In this document: piece by piece, positions 35,431 through 44,261 of the stretch
Numbering within the stretch: the stretch's first letter is position 1
Layout: every line of letters begins with the position of its first letter
From: Prolixibacteraceae bacterium UBA5740
GTDB lineage: Bacteria; Bacteroidota; Bacteroidia; Bacteroidales; Prolixibacteraceae
Length of the DNA: 50,168 nucleotides
Assembly (NCBI GenBank): GCA_002419285.1
Contig: DIFU01000142.1
Span: 99,040-149,207, forward strand
Reading direction: 5' to 3'
Notes under the pieces: model-generated
The model's input: only the letters and a program-made list of their open reading frames with translations
Database searches by the model: none
Told to the model about the DNA's origin: nothing
Program-made: the position numbers and the translations under genes

Positions 35431-37050
35431 TTACATCCGGTAAATCCCTGTTTGGGGTCCTTCCCATTTTTTATTGAACGACAATGAAAGAGTCAATGCG
35501 AGGATGTTTCTGGTCTCTGCCGGATCAATGATTCCATCGTCCCAGATACGGGAAGTGCTATACAGGGCAGAGCTTTGTTCCTCAAACTGCTCGACAAGCG
35601 AGAGTGCTTTTGAATTGGATTTATCCTGACTGATATTGCTAAGGACGAAGGATGCCTGTTCGCCTCCCATCACCCCTATCCGGGCATTTGGCCACATGAA
35701 AAGGAAGTGAGGGTCATATGCCCTGCCTGCCATGGCGTAGTTGCCGGCTCCGTAGGAACCGCCCATTACGACAGTGAATTTTGGCACCGTGGCAGTGGCT
35801 ACGGCGTGGATCAATTTGGCACCGTTGCGTGCAATTCCCTCATGTTCATATTTTTTTCCAACAACGAATCCGGTAATGTTTTGGAGAAATAACAATGGAA
35901 TTCTCCTGAAATTACATAATTCAATGAAATGGGCCGCCTTAAGTGAAGCTTCCGATGTCAGAAAACCGTTATTGGCAATGATTCCTATTGGATAACCATG
36001 CAATTTGGAAAATCCGGTGATGATGGTTGTTCCATAATTCTCCTTAAATTCCTGAAACCTGCTGCCATCGGTCAACCGGGCAATTATTTCTACCACTTCA
36101 ACAGGCTTTTTTAAGTCAATGGGGGCAAGTCCGTATAACTCTTCTACTGCATAAAGCGGATCCTCAGGATCTGACTGCTGTATGTTTTGTCCTGATGATC
36201 CAAACGGATATTCAGGATTAACCGGTGGCAATGTTTCAAAAATAGTCCTGCATATTCGAAGTGCATCTGCATCGTCGGCTGCGAGGTGGTCGGCGACTCC
36301 CGATATAGAAGTATGAACTTCGGCACCTCCCAGTTCTTCGGCGGTGACTTCTTCTCCGGTTGCAGCCTTAACCAATGGAGGTCCACCAATAAAAATGGTT
36401 CCTTGATTGCGGACCATGATGGTTTGGTCACTCATGGCTGGCACATAGGCACCTCCGGCTGTACACGATCCCATAACAACCGAAATTTGAGGTATACCAG
36501 CCGCAGACATTTGTGCCTGGTTATAAAATATCCTTCCAAAATGGGTACGGTCTGGAAACAACTCTGCTTGCTCTGGCAGAAATATGCCACCCGAATCGAC
36601 TAAATATACGCAGGGCAAATGATTTTGCCGGGCTATTTCCTGTGCGCGTAAATGTTTTTTTAGTGTTTCTTTTGCATAGGTGCCTCCTTTAACTGTCGCA
36701 TCGTTGGCTACAATTACGGCTGGCTTTCCGTGAATTACCCCTATCCCTGTAATGATTCCTGCAGATGGGAACTGGTCATTATACTGGCCAATGGCTGCCA
36801 AAGCTGATAATTCAAGAAAGGGTGTTCCCGGGTCTGTAAGCAAACTGATCCTTCGGCGGGCCGACAGTTTTCCACGTTCCCGGTGTTTTACCATCGCTGG
36901 CTCATGATCACGGTCCGCGGTTCTATGTATATGTGAACGCCAGTTTCGAACAAGATCTTCATATTGTTTTTGTCGTCCGGAAAACTCTGGGGACGTGGCA
37001 TCAATCTTTGAAACAATTTTTTCCATGCTCAGGTTACTATCGGAAATCAT
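35431..37050 (-). CDS. liuB: 3-methylcrotonyl-CoA carboxylase beta (carboxyltransferase) subunit
   Basis: The 539-residue protein has the MCC beta blocks REGKLSARRRI-like (RERGKLSARRRI), LVDSGGIFLPEQAELFPD, HFGRIFYNQAQMSAAGIPQI, GSCTAGGAYVPAMSDQ, TIFIGGPPLVKAATGE and ELGGAEVHTSISGVADH, and in the second half NGFLTSEASLKAAHFIELC and GGSYGAGNYAMAGRA. It transfers the carboxyl group from biotin to 3-methylcrotonyl-CoA. The size and motifs match MCCB better than PccB. It is the first gene of the run; a second ATG eight codons on is also possible. A weak TTG-N22-TATTTATG promoter-like pair lies in the 124 bases upstream, which otherwise hold nothing I recognise. Confidence 0.93.
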   Translation of the reverse strand: MISDSNLSMEKIVSKIDATSPEFSGRQKQYEDLVRNWRSHIHRTADRDHEPAMVKHRERGKLSARRRISLLTDPGTPFLELSALAAIGQYNDQFPSAGIITGIGVIHGKPAVIVANDATVKGGTYAKETLKKHLRAQEIARQNHLPCVYLVDSGGIFLPEQAELFPDRTHFGRIFYNQAQMSAAGIPQISVVMGSCTAGGAYVPAMSDQTIMVRNQGTIFIGGPPLVKAATGEEVTAEELGGAEVHTSISGVADHLAADDADALRICRTIFETLPPVNPEYPFGSSGQNIQQSDPEDPLYAVEELYGLAPIDLKKPVEVVEIIARLTDGSRFQEFKENYGTTIITGFSKLHGYPIGIIANNGFLTSEASLKAAHFIELCNFRRIPLLFLQNITGFVVGKKYEHEGIARNGAKLIHAVATATVPKFTVVMGGSYGAGNYAMAGRAYDPHFLFMWPNARIGVMGGEQASFVLSNISQDKSNSKALSLVEQFEEQSSALYSTSRIWDDGIIDPAETRNILALTLSLSFNKKWEGPQTGIYRM

Positions 37051-37174
37051 TTTAATCCATCATAAATACAAAAAAAGACGGTAGAATGTTCAATGTATAG
37101 TTATAAATATTAAACAATTCTGGATTCTTACATGAACTGGACTGCCGAATAGCATCATGTGGGCTCTGTGAAGG

Positions 37175-38173
37175 CTATTTTTGTGGTCCAATCTCGTTGC
37201 ATAGAATCTTTGCATACCAGGGGGCCTGTATTACTCCGCGGCTGCCAAGCCCATTAAAAATATAAAGTCCCGGGATATCCCGGTGAGGACCCGCAACGGG
37301 TAACCGGTTACGGCTTGAGGGTCGGATCCCGGCACGGTGATCCGTTACCCGGTATGGAACATGGATCATTGTCCTGAGTTTTTCTTCCAGCTCAGTTCTT
37401 GCAGCCTCTGTGGGATTATGATCCATTTCACCGTGACTGAACGTGGCGCCAACCCTGAAGCGGCCATTTCCCAGCGGCAGGATAAATATCTCCTTCTTGA
37501 TAATGTGTTCCTGCGATAGCCCGGGTGCCTCAATTTCTATCCATTCTCCCTTGTTTTGTCGGATATTGGAATAGTTAAACCAGGGATTATTCGATATCGA
37601 AGGCCCTTCACAGAATATCACTTTTCTGGATTTTGTGTGACCGTTAATCATGAAGCCATTCGCAGAAGTCTTGAGGGAGTTGTAATCTACTGATTCTTCA
37701 ATAAGGAGTTGTTTTGTTGCCATCCATTCGCGCATGGAGTGCAAAAATTCTGGCAGGTCAATATAGCCTGAAGGCTCTATGATGGCCGCTCCGTATCCGT
37801 TAGCAACACCCATTGCCTTGAATTCTGGATAAACACTTTTCACCAGATGAGAAATTCCGCCTTTTGCAGCGATTTCCCACGCAGGTATTTCCTCGTTTGT
37901 CATCAAACGCGCAGTGGGAAGTTCATGCAGGAATTTCCGGCCAAGCTCGTCGACAATCTGGCCGAAGGTTTCTTTCATAACCTTATATTGTTGTCCAGCC
38001 AGTTCCATTTCCTTCAAACGGCGAGCTGCCAAAAGGCTGAACATTCCCGCTGCAGCCAGGGAAGAGTGATTCCCATATCCGGGATCAAATATCCTGAAAC
38101 GGATATCCCGTTTCCAAAGTTCCCAAGCCAGCAGTGTTCCAGCCAGGCCTTGACCTGCTATGACAATTTCCAT
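37175..38173 (-). CDS. FAD-dependent oxidoreductase of the DAO family, MnmC C-domain-like
   Basis: The 332-residue protein has an N-terminal FAD-binding motif (VIAGQGLAGTLLAWEL, G7-x-G9-x2-G12), AAAGMFSLLAARR-type segment after it, and a C-terminal GIRPSSRNRLPVAGPH and GLGSRGVIQAPWYAKIL. The last blocks resemble the oxidase domain of MnmC, which removes carboxymethyl from cmnm5U34 in tRNA, and glycine oxidase. A methyltransferase domain is absent. I prefer the ATG at 38173, since a perfect -7 box at 38209-38202 would leave almost no leader for the ATG at 38191. It is divergent from trhO. Substrate unproven. Confidence 0.75.
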   Translation of the reverse strand: MEIVIAGQGLAGTLLAWELWKRDIRFRIFDPGYGNHSSLAAAGMFSLLAARRLKEMELAGQQYKVMKETFGQIVDELGRKFLHELPTARLMTNEEIPAWEIAAKGGISHLVKSVYPEFKAMGVANGYGAAIIEPSGYIDLPEFLHSMREWMATKQLLIEESVDYNSLKTSANGFMINGHTKSRKVIFCEGPSISNNPWFNYSNIRQNKGEWIEIEAPGLSQEHIIKKEIFILPLGNGRFRVGATFSHGEMDHNPTEAARTELEEKLRTMIHVPYRVTDHRAGIRPSSRNRLPVAGPHRDIPGLYIFNGLGSRGVIQAPWYAKILCNEIGPQK

Positions 38174-38201
38174 GCGCTGCTTATGGTTCATTTTTAGGGT
38201 G

Positions 38202-38247
38202 CAAAGTTATAAAAACAGGATAAAAAAATCTGATATTATTATATTTG
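38202..38247. promoter_or_regulatory. Back-to-back -7 boxes of the divergent MnmC-like and trhO genes
   Basis: On the minus strand TAACTTTG (38209 to 38202) and on the plus strand TATATTTG (38240-38247) are both full matches to TAnnTTTG. Transcript starts would lie near 38196 and 38253. They support the start codons at 38173 (minus) and 38271 (plus), with leaders of about 20 bases. No -33 TTG is clear on either side; the 30 bases between are AT-rich. Confidence 0.6.
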
Positions 38248-38270
38248 CGGCTGATAAAAAGCATATACAT

Positions 38271-39263
38271 ATGATATTGCATAACCGTTTGGGCAGGGAA
38301 CAGCTGATTGTCAGGATCAACAGTGAGACATTTAAGAGGAAGACCGTTTCTTTTTATCGTTACATTCGCATTTCTGATCCACAACTTTTTAGGGATGAGT
38401 TATATATGGCGCTCGAATCTTTGGGTTGCTACGGACGTATTTATGTGGCACATGAAGGAATCAATGCCCAAATGAGTATCCCCGAACATCATGTAGATGA
38501 GTTTCTGAATTTGCTTGATTCGCGATCAGAACTGAAGAATATGCCCTTGAAATGGGCGGTGGAAGATGATAGAAAGTCTTTCTTGAAGCTGAAGATCAAG
38601 GTTCGTCGCAAGATCGTTGCCGATGGACTCGAAGATGAGGTCTTTGATGGGACGGATGTAGGCACCCATCTTTCCCCGGTTGAATTTCATGAATTGTCAG
38701 CCAGCGATGATGTGATCGTTGTTGATATGCGCAACAATTATGAAAGTGAGGTAGGCTATTTTAAGAATGCCATACGCCCCGATGTTTTCACGTTCCGCGA
38801 TGAGGTCGAAATGGTGGTGGCACAGCTGCAGGATCAAAAGGACAAAAAGATTTTGCTATACTGCACAGGTGGCGTGCGCTGTGAAAAGGCAAGTGCCTGG
38901 ATGCGTCATCATGGCTTCAGTGATGTCAACCAGCTTCATGGAGGGGTAATCGCATACGCACAAACCATAAAACAGCTGGCCCTTGAATCGGGTTTTATCG
39001 GTAAGAATTTCGTTTTCGATGAACGTTTGGGTGAGCGTATAACTTCCGATATTGTCAGTAAATGCCATACTTGCGGAGCTCCATGCGATAATCATATAAA
39101 CTGCACCTGGAATGCCTGCCATAAGCTCTTTATACAGTGTGATTCATGCCAGTCGGCAATGAATGGCTGCTGCAGCGAGAATTGCCAACATGAGCTGTCC
39201 ATGTATCCTGAGAATAATTTTCCTGCAAAGAAAATGGCAATGGCTTCAGCATGTTCAGTCTAA
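38271..39263 (+). CDS. trhO: tRNA uridine(34) hydroxylase TrhO (rhodanese-like, YceA family)
   Basis: The 330-residue protein has the N-terminal UPF0176/acylphosphatase-like domain (SFYRYIRISDPQLFRDELY, IYVAHEGINAQMS), a rhodanese domain with the active-site loop YCTGGVRCEKAS (C198 and C204), and a Cys-rich C-terminal part (about residues 260-310) that likely binds zinc. TrhO makes 5-hydroxyuridine at the wobble position of tRNA with oxygen. The start is set at the ATG 38271, because family homology begins there and a -7 box lies 24 bases upstream; a longer frame from 38160 would overlap the neighbouring gene and promoter. Confidence 0.93.
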   Translation: MILHNRLGREQLIVRINSETFKRKTVSFYRYIRISDPQLFRDELYMALESLGCYGRIYVAHEGINAQMSIPEHHVDEFLNLLDSRSELKNMPLKWAVEDDRKSFLKLKIKVRRKIVADGLEDEVFDGTDVGTHLSPVEFHELSASDDVIVVDMRNNYESEVGYFKNAIRPDVFTFRDEVEMVVAQLQDQKDKKILLYCTGGVRCEKASAWMRHHGFSDVNQLHGGVIAYAQTIKQLALESGFIGKNFVFDERLGERITSDIVSKCHTCGAPCDNHINCTWNACHKLFIQCDSCQSAMNGCCSENCQHELSMYPENNFPAKKMAMASACSV

Positions 39264-39304
39264 GAATCCTATCGTTTCTATTTCGATGAATACGATAAAC
39301 AGGA

Positions 39305-39345
39305 GCTGAGACTCTTTTGGAGCTGGCCAGGGCACGAATCTCAGC
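39305..39345. repeat. Inverted repeat downstream of trhO
   Basis: GCTGAGA (39305-39311) and TCTCAGC (39339-39345) form a 7-base inverted repeat with a 27-base loop that contains the palindrome CTGGCCAG; GGAGCTG also occurs twice as a direct repeat (39302 and 39319). It may help end trhO transcription, although no T-run follows. The rest of the 245-base gap 39264-39508 holds a weak promoter-like pair (TTG at 39371, TATCTTCG at 39396-39403) for the next gene, and a small hairpin at 39454-39466. Confidence 0.35.
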
Positions 39346-39508
39346 AGATAAGTCCTGAATTCTTTAATCATTGAAATCCTGCCCTCAGAAAATTGTATCT
39401 TCGGGCACAGACATAGTCCCTGCCTGTTTTCGTGATTGTTGACCGAAGGGAATCAGGATTTTCCTGGGTTGATGGTTTTAAAATTTTAAAATTGAAAATA
39501 TTAATCTC

Positions 39509-40513
39509 ATGGTTATGACTAAGTTGTCTATTCATATTCGATTTTTGATTCTGTCAATGACAATTTTGTTTAGTGCCTGTTCTTTCCCCAGCCCTGTGCA
39601 GGTCAAGGAGGAGGTATATGCTTCTGTAAAGTTTCGGGCGGACAGCACTTTTAAAATTGTGCAATTCACCGATATCCATTGGAATAATGACTCAGCTGAA
39701 AGCTGCGCCCTTTCTGCGGCAAACCTCCGAAATGCGATTGATTCAGAAAAGCCTGATTTGGTTGTATTCACTGGTGACATAGTCACCGGCCCTTCCGAAG
39801 CTGGTTGGACAGCGGTTACATCTATCATCACAGAAGCTGGAATCCCATTTGCGGTAACCCTTGGGAACCATGATGATGAAGCAGACTGGTCACGTAATCA
39901 GATATTTGATTTTCTGGAATCTGTTCCTGGTTTTCTTGGAAATAAGGGTCCCGAAGAGGTCTATGGGGTGGGAAATTACATCCTTCAACTGAAGTCTAAT
40001 ACTTCCGATGAAACAAAAGCCATTCTCTGGTTTCTCGATTCCAATGCATATTGTGAGGATAAATCCATTAGTGATTATGGATGGATCAGGTTTGACCAGA
40101 TAGCGTGGTATCGGCAAAAGAGTGCGGACCTGACTGCACAAAACGGCGGAATTCCTTATCCTGCGCTTGCTTTTTTTCACATTCCACTGCCGGAGTATGA
40201 TGAGGTCATCGGACAGGAAGGTACAATCGGATTGGCAGAGGAAAGGGTATGTTCTCCCCAGATTAATACAGGCATGCTGGCTGCATTCATTGAAATGGGG
40301 GATGTAATGTGCACTTTTGTAGGGCACGACCACGATAACAACTATATCGGTGTGCATAAAGGCATTGCCCTGGCATATGGACAGAGTTCGGGCTACGAAA
40401 CTTATGGAAATATTGGCCGGGGAGCCCGTGTCATTCTGCTGAATGAATACCAGCGTGGTTTTTCAACCTGGATAAGAAACATGGAAGGCATTATCCTTGA
40501 ATATAAGTTTTAA
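39509..40513 (+). CDS. Calcineurin-like metallophosphoesterase, probable lipoprotein
   Basis: The 334-residue protein begins with a hydrophobic signal ending in LFSAC, a likely lipobox, so it should be anchored in the envelope. The metal-binding motifs of the calcineurin-like family are all present: FTDIHWN, VVFTGDIV, TLGNHDDE, a His in FFHIPLPEY, and FVGHDHDNN. It resembles the Dcr2/purple-acid-phosphatase-like group. Substrate is unknown. An alternative ATG two codons on would change nothing. A terminator-like hairpin lies 26 bases after the stop. It is apparently a single-gene unit. Confidence 0.9.
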   Translation: MVMTKLSIHIRFLILSMTILFSACSFPSPVQVKEEVYASVKFRADSTFKIVQFTDIHWNNDSAESCALSAANLRNAIDSEKPDLVVFTGDIVTGPSEAGWTAVTSIITEAGIPFAVTLGNHDDEADWSRNQIFDFLESVPGFLGNKGPEEVYGVGNYILQLKSNTSDETKAILWFLDSNAYCEDKSISDYGWIRFDQIAWYRQKSADLTAQNGGIPYPALAFFHIPLPEYDEVIGQEGTIGLAEERVCSPQINTGMLAAFIEMGDVMCTFVGHDHDNNYIGVHKGIALAYGQSSGYETYGNIGRGARVILLNEYQRGFSTWIRNMEGIILEYKF

Positions 40514-40538
40514 TGACTGAAATGGCCTGATCCAGGTT

Positions 40539-40556
40539 TGGTTCCCAACCATTTTT
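40539..40556 (+). terminator. Intrinsic terminator-like hairpin after the phosphoesterase gene
   Basis: TGGTT (40539-40543), loop CCC, AACCA (40547-40551), then TTTTTAT. The stem is only five pairs, so it is weak, but it sits 26 bases after the stop codon with a T-run directly after it. The remaining gap to 40661 contains the 6-base inverted repeat GGCCTG (40524) / CAGGCC (40581) and no clear promoter. Confidence 0.45.
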
Positions 40557-40661
40557 ATAAATTAGTAGACTTGCCATTGGCAGGCCTGTTAATTTCGCTT
40601 AAAGGGGTTTAGCCATTGTATATGAACTGGGAACATCCGGCAAAGGATAAATTATTTGTGA

Positions 40662-42026
40662 ATGGGTCAATATATCATCTCTGCTGCTGATTTTATTTGG
40701 GGGACCCCCATCCTTATACTACTGCTAGGTGGAGGCTTCTTTTTTCTCGCCTATTCCCGATTAATGCCTTTACGGTATATCGGCCACGCTCTGCAGATCA
40801 TGCGTGGCAAATACGATAATCCTGACGAACCTGGTCAGTTAAAACACTACCAGGCCCTGAGTACAGCACTTGCCGGAACCATCGGTATGGGCAATATCAG
40901 TGGGGTGGCCGTGGCTATTGCTACCGGTGGTCCCGGTGCCATGTTCTGGATGTGGATCTCTGCCTTGCTAGGAATCAGTACGAAATATTTCGAATGTACA
41001 CTAGCAGTCATGTTTAGGGGAAAGGATAGCAACGGGATCATCCAGGGTGGTCCCATGTACTTTATTACTGAAGGACTTGGCCAGCGATGGAAGCCCATGG
41101 CTGTTTTTTTCTCTTTGGCTGGCATGATTGGTGTTTTGCCTCTGTTCCAGGCAAACCAGCTTACCCAGATTTTGGGCGATGTAATTTTTGCACCAATGAT
41201 GGGGGAGACCGGTTTTATGACAAACCTTTATATCGGATTGGCCATCAGCGGGATCGTCTCTTTGGTCATTTTCGGCGGAATTAAACGGATAGGTAGCGTC
41301 ACGGGTAGGGTAGTGCCAGCCATGGTCATTCTATACAGCGTGTCCGTCCTGGTAATTATCATCAGCAATTATGAGCATATTATCCCATCCTTCCGGCTTA
41401 TTTTTGAAGATGCCTTTACCGGCAATGCTGTTCTGGGAGGCTCTCTCGGTTCACTGATTATCACGGGAGTCAGGAGGGCATCGTTTTCCAATGAGGCTGG
41501 TTTGGGGACTGCCTCCATGGCACACGGTGCGGCGAAAACCAATGAGCCGGTACGCGAAGGACTGATTGCGATGCTGGGCCCGATCATCGATACCATGATT
41601 GTATGCACCATGACAGCCCTCGTACTAATCATTACCGGTGTGTGGAACAACCCTTCGGTCGATGGGGTTTCCGTTACGACGATGGCTTTTTCAGAATCTT
41701 TCCCCGGTATCGGAAAATATATCCTGCTGACCTGTGTCCTTTTCTTTAGTCTTTCCACAATGTTCGCGTACCCATATTATGGAATGAAATGCGCATCGTT
41801 TATTGTTGGGACCAGGAAGGCGAAATATTACAATGTTTTGTATATAGGATCTGTGATCCTGGGTGCCGTCGCTCAAATTTCGGTAGTGATCAGCATGATC
41901 GATTTGGCATTTGCTTTGATGGCCTTCCCGACCATGATAGCTGCACTTTTGTTGTCCCCGAAGGTTATGAGAGCTTCACGGGAGTATTTTAAAAGGAATT
42001 TCAAATCAGTTCCTGCGAAAAACTGA
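40662..42026 (+). CDS. Sodium:alanine/glycine symporter (AGCS family)
   Basis: The 454-residue protein has about ten membrane helices and the AGCS signature blocks: FWGTP-like start (FIWGTPILILLLGGG), STALAGTIGMGNISGVAVAI, GGPGAMFWMWISALLG, KYFECTLAV and TGVRRASFSNEAGLGTASMAH. These proteins import alanine, glycine or related amino acids with sodium. No partner gene is nearby, and I found no glycine riboswitch in the leader. It ends 8 bases from the stop of the convergent dioxygenase gene. Confidence 0.94.
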   Translation: MGQYIISAADFIWGTPILILLLGGGFFFLAYSRLMPLRYIGHALQIMRGKYDNPDEPGQLKHYQALSTALAGTIGMGNISGVAVAIATGGPGAMFWMWISALLGISTKYFECTLAVMFRGKDSNGIIQGGPMYFITEGLGQRWKPMAVFFSLAGMIGVLPLFQANQLTQILGDVIFAPMMGETGFMTNLYIGLAISGIVSLVIFGGIKRIGSVTGRVVPAMVILYSVSVLVIIISNYEHIIPSFRLIFEDAFTGNAVLGGSLGSLIITGVRRASFSNEAGLGTASMAHGAAKTNEPVREGLIAMLGPIIDTMIVCTMTALVLIITGVWNNPSVDGVSVTTMAFSESFPGIGKYILLTCVLFFSLSTMFAYPYYGMKCASFIVGTRKAKYYNVLYIGSVILGAVAQISVVISMIDLAFALMAFPTMIAALLLSPKVMRASREYFKRNFKSVPAKN

Positions 42027-42034
42027 GCACCGTT

Positions 42035-42916
42035 TCACCCAATCTTAACGGAAGTCATTGTAAGGGAACCTCCCAATGCCTTGTCGTTGAATATTTCAAT
42101 GTTCTCATGCTTTTCTTTGAGGGCCAGAGTGTATAACAGTGGCAGGTAGTGGTCGGGCGAAGGGATAGCCAGCTCAAACGCCTTGCCCATATCCTGGTAA
42201 CGAATTAATGGACTGTGATTATCATTCAGTATAAACTGTTTCATTTTTTCATTGGCTTCTATGGCCCAATCATAACCGAAACCCGGTTCATTCAGCCTAT
42301 TCCAGGCCACCATTCTCAGGTTATGCACCATATTTCCACTGCCAATCACAAGTATTCCTTTTTTTCTTAAGACTGACAGCTCATGTGCCAGTTCGTAATG
42401 TTGCCGGGGCGTCTTGCTATAGTCCAGACTCATTTGTATCACAGGTATTTCTGCGTTCGGATAGAGATGCTTGATGACACTCCAGGCACCATGGTCAAGC
42501 CCCCACTTGTCGTCAAGGGCTATATCGGTTGTACCGCTGATTCCCTTGATTTCTTTCGCCAGCTCAGGATTTACGGGTGCCGGATACTGAACTTCATACA
42601 GTTCTTTTGGAAATCCTCCGAAATCATGGATGGTTTTGGGCTGTGGCATGGCCGTCACCTGGGTGCCGCGGGTTTCCCAATGTGCCGATACGCAAAGAAT
42701 GGCTTTTGGACGAGGAATCTCAGCGGCAATCCGCCTGAACCCTTCAACAAATTCATTCTCCTCGATGGCATTCATCGGACTTCCGTGCCCCAGGAACAAC
42801 AAAGGCATCGTTTGGTTGGGGGCCAAGCTATCTGACAATCTGAACAATTCTTTCATGCTAAAAAGTGAACCCGCGGTAACCAGCGGGAATGTCTTTAAAA
42901 AATCCTTGCGTTTCAT
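42035..42916 (-). CDS. LigB/DODA-family extradiol dioxygenase (YgiD-like) with N-terminal export-like segment
   Basis: The 293-residue protein has the metal ligands of the 4,5-DOPA extradiol dioxygenase family: His in LLFLGHGSPMNAI, SAHWETRG, DHGAWSVIKHLYP and GSGNMVHNLR. It opens rings of catechol-type compounds. Unlike cytosolic YgiD, it begins with about 35 extra residues (KRKDFLKTFPLVTAGSLFSM) that resemble a Tat-like or Sec signal but with only one Arg pair variant (KRK). It lies 22 bases after the pirin gene, in a run with YceI and an AraC regulator. A role in removing phenolic or quinone-derived compounds is inferred. Confidence 0.88.
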   Translation of the reverse strand: MKRKDFLKTFPLVTAGSLFSMKELFRLSDSLAPNQTMPLLFLGHGSPMNAIEENEFVEGFRRIAAEIPRPKAILCVSAHWETRGTQVTAMPQPKTIHDFGGFPKELYEVQYPAPVNPELAKEIKGISGTTDIALDDKWGLDHGAWSVIKHLYPNAEIPVIQMSLDYSKTPRQHYELAHELSVLRKKGILVIGSGNMVHNLRMVAWNRLNEPGFGYDWAIEANEKMKQFILNDNHSPLIRYQDMGKAFELAIPSPDHYLPLLYTLALKEKHENIEIFNDKALGGSLTMTSVKIG

Positions 42917-42938
42917 AGGATGGGTATCTGCGCTGGAG

Positions 42939-43658
42939 TCATAATGTCATAGGTACTTCCATGACCAATACCTCAGTATTGTCTGCCATGGCTTTCAACG
43001 TGATTTCCGCTGTACCGGTAATTCCCAGTCCGTCACGTTTTGACAACGGGAAATCACCAACCTCCATTGAACCGGTTAAAAGAAAAATGTAGACCCCGTT
43101 TCCCTGTTTCTTCAGGGAATAGGTTTCCTGATGTCCCTGGTTGAATTTCCCCAAATGGAACCAGGCATCCTGGTGAATCCATACTCCTTCGTCATCCTGG
43201 TTGGGTGACAAGATTTGCTGCAACCGGTTGTGCCTCTCTTCAGGTGCCAGTGTAATCTGGTCGTATCTCGGAGTGACATTTTTCTTGTTGGGAATCACCC
43301 ATATCTGAAGAAATTTCACCGGGATGTCCTCATTCCTGTTGTACTCACTGTGGGTGATACCCTTTCCGGCACTCATGACCTGGATATCCCCGTTCCGGAT
43401 GATGGTTGTGTTACCCATGCTGTCCTTGTGCTCCAGATCACCCTCCAGCGGTATGGAAATGATTTCCATATTGCTGTGAGGGTGGGTTCCAAAGCCCATA
43501 CCGGCCTCCACAAAATCATCATTCAGCACACTGAGTACACCAAAATTAAGCCTCTCCGGATCGTAATAGTTGGCAAAACTGAAGGTGTGATTGCTTTTCA
43601 GCCAGCCATGATCGGCGAAGCCCCTGGATGCTGCCTGATGGTATACCGTATTAACCAT
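42939..43658 (-). CDS. Pirin family protein (YhhW-like)
   Basis: The 239-residue bicupin protein has the pirin metal site GTHPHSNMEI (two His) and ITHSEYN (His and Glu), plus SFANYYDPERLNFG at the start. YhhW acts as a quercetin dioxygenase in vitro; many pirins have regulatory or redox roles. It sits 15 bases after yceI and 22 before the extradiol dioxygenase gene. Co-occurrence with another dioxygenase supports a role in handling aromatic or quinone compounds, but the natural substrate is unknown. Confidence 0.92.
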   Translation of the reverse strand: MVNTVYHQAASRGFADHGWLKSNHTFSFANYYDPERLNFGVLSVLNDDFVEAGMGFGTHPHSNMEIISIPLEGDLEHKDSMGNTTIIRNGDIQVMSAGKGITHSEYNRNEDIPVKFLQIWVIPNKKNVTPRYDQITLAPEERHNRLQQILSPNQDDEGVWIHQDAWFHLGKFNQGHQETYSLKKQGNGVYIFLLTGSMEVGDFPLSKRDGLGITGTAEITLKAMADNTEVLVMEVPMTL

Positions 43659-43673
43659 GTCTCTGTTATTGAA

Positions 43674-44216
43674 TTAAGCTTGTTTGACAAATTGTACTTC
43701 CGCGCTGATTTTTACCTCTTCACTAACCAACACACCGCCGGTTTCAAGAGCCGCATTCCAGTTCAGTCCCCAATCTTTCCTATTTATCTTTCCTTCAAGC
43801 GAGAAACCTGCTTTTTCATTGCCCCAGGGGTCTTTGTTGATTCCACCGAATTCAGCATTCAACGTTACCTCCTTTGCAAATCCTTTTATCGTGAGAAGCC
43901 CGGTAAGTTTATACTCATCATCATCCACTTTCTTCAGGGAGGTTGCCTTGAAGGTCAGTTCCTTGTGCTGGTCGGTATCGAAAAAGTCGGCACTTTTCAG
44001 GTGATTGTCGCGGTCTTCATTGTTGGTGAATACCGATGATGCATCAATCGTAACATTGACCGAAGCGGTGGCGAAATCGTTTCCGGCCGTCAGTGCCTCG
44101 GCACTAAAGTTCCTGAATTCACCTTTTACGTTAGTGATCATGAGGTGTTTAACCTTAAAAAGAATTTCACTGTGCGTTGGGTCAAGTACCCATTTTGTTT
44201 TTACTGTTGTTTCCAT
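43674..44216 (-). CDS. YceI family lipid/isoprenoid-binding protein
   Basis: The 180-residue protein has the YceI lipocalin-like pattern: KWVLDPTHSEILFKVKHLMI at the start, ASVNVTIDASSVFTNNEDRDNHLKS (segments thereof) and FEAxS-type strand TFKATSLKK, ending in VKISAEVQFVKQA. YceI proteins bind polyisoprenoid or quinone-like lipids. There is no signal peptide, so this copy is probably cytoplasmic, unlike E. coli YceI. It is the first gene of the yceI-pirin-dioxygenase run, with a full -7 box upstream, and the AraC gene follows upstream on the same strand. Confidence 0.92.
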   Translation of the reverse strand: METTVKTKWVLDPTHSEILFKVKHLMITNVKGEFRNFSAEALTAGNDFATASVNVTIDASSVFTNNEDRDNHLKSADFFDTDQHKELTFKATSLKKVDDDEYKLTGLLTIKGFAKEVTLNAEFGGINKDPWGNEKAGFSLEGKINRKDWGLNWNAALETGGVLVSEEVKISAEVQFVKQA

Positions 44217-44261
44217 ATTATAAAATATTAAAAGGTATTAATAAGTAATATATCTGTATTG

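Noticed and set aside
38160..38270. Longer N-terminus for TrhO
   Set aside because: The added residues overlap the neighbouring gene and cross both -7 boxes; family similarity begins at the ATG 38271.
39396..39403. Promoter box TATCTTCG for the phosphoesterase gene
   Set aside because: It has one mismatch to the consensus and a TTG at 22 bases, but a leader of about 100 bases; too weak to list as its own feature.
40514..40661. Glycine riboswitch ahead of the AGCS symporter
   Set aside because: I looked for the conserved glycine-aptamer core and did not find it; only short inverted repeats are present.
43215..44039. 274-codon plus-strand frame opposite the pirin and YceI genes
   Set aside because: It is the shadow of two well-supported genes with clear family motifs; its translation has no family features and no promoter.
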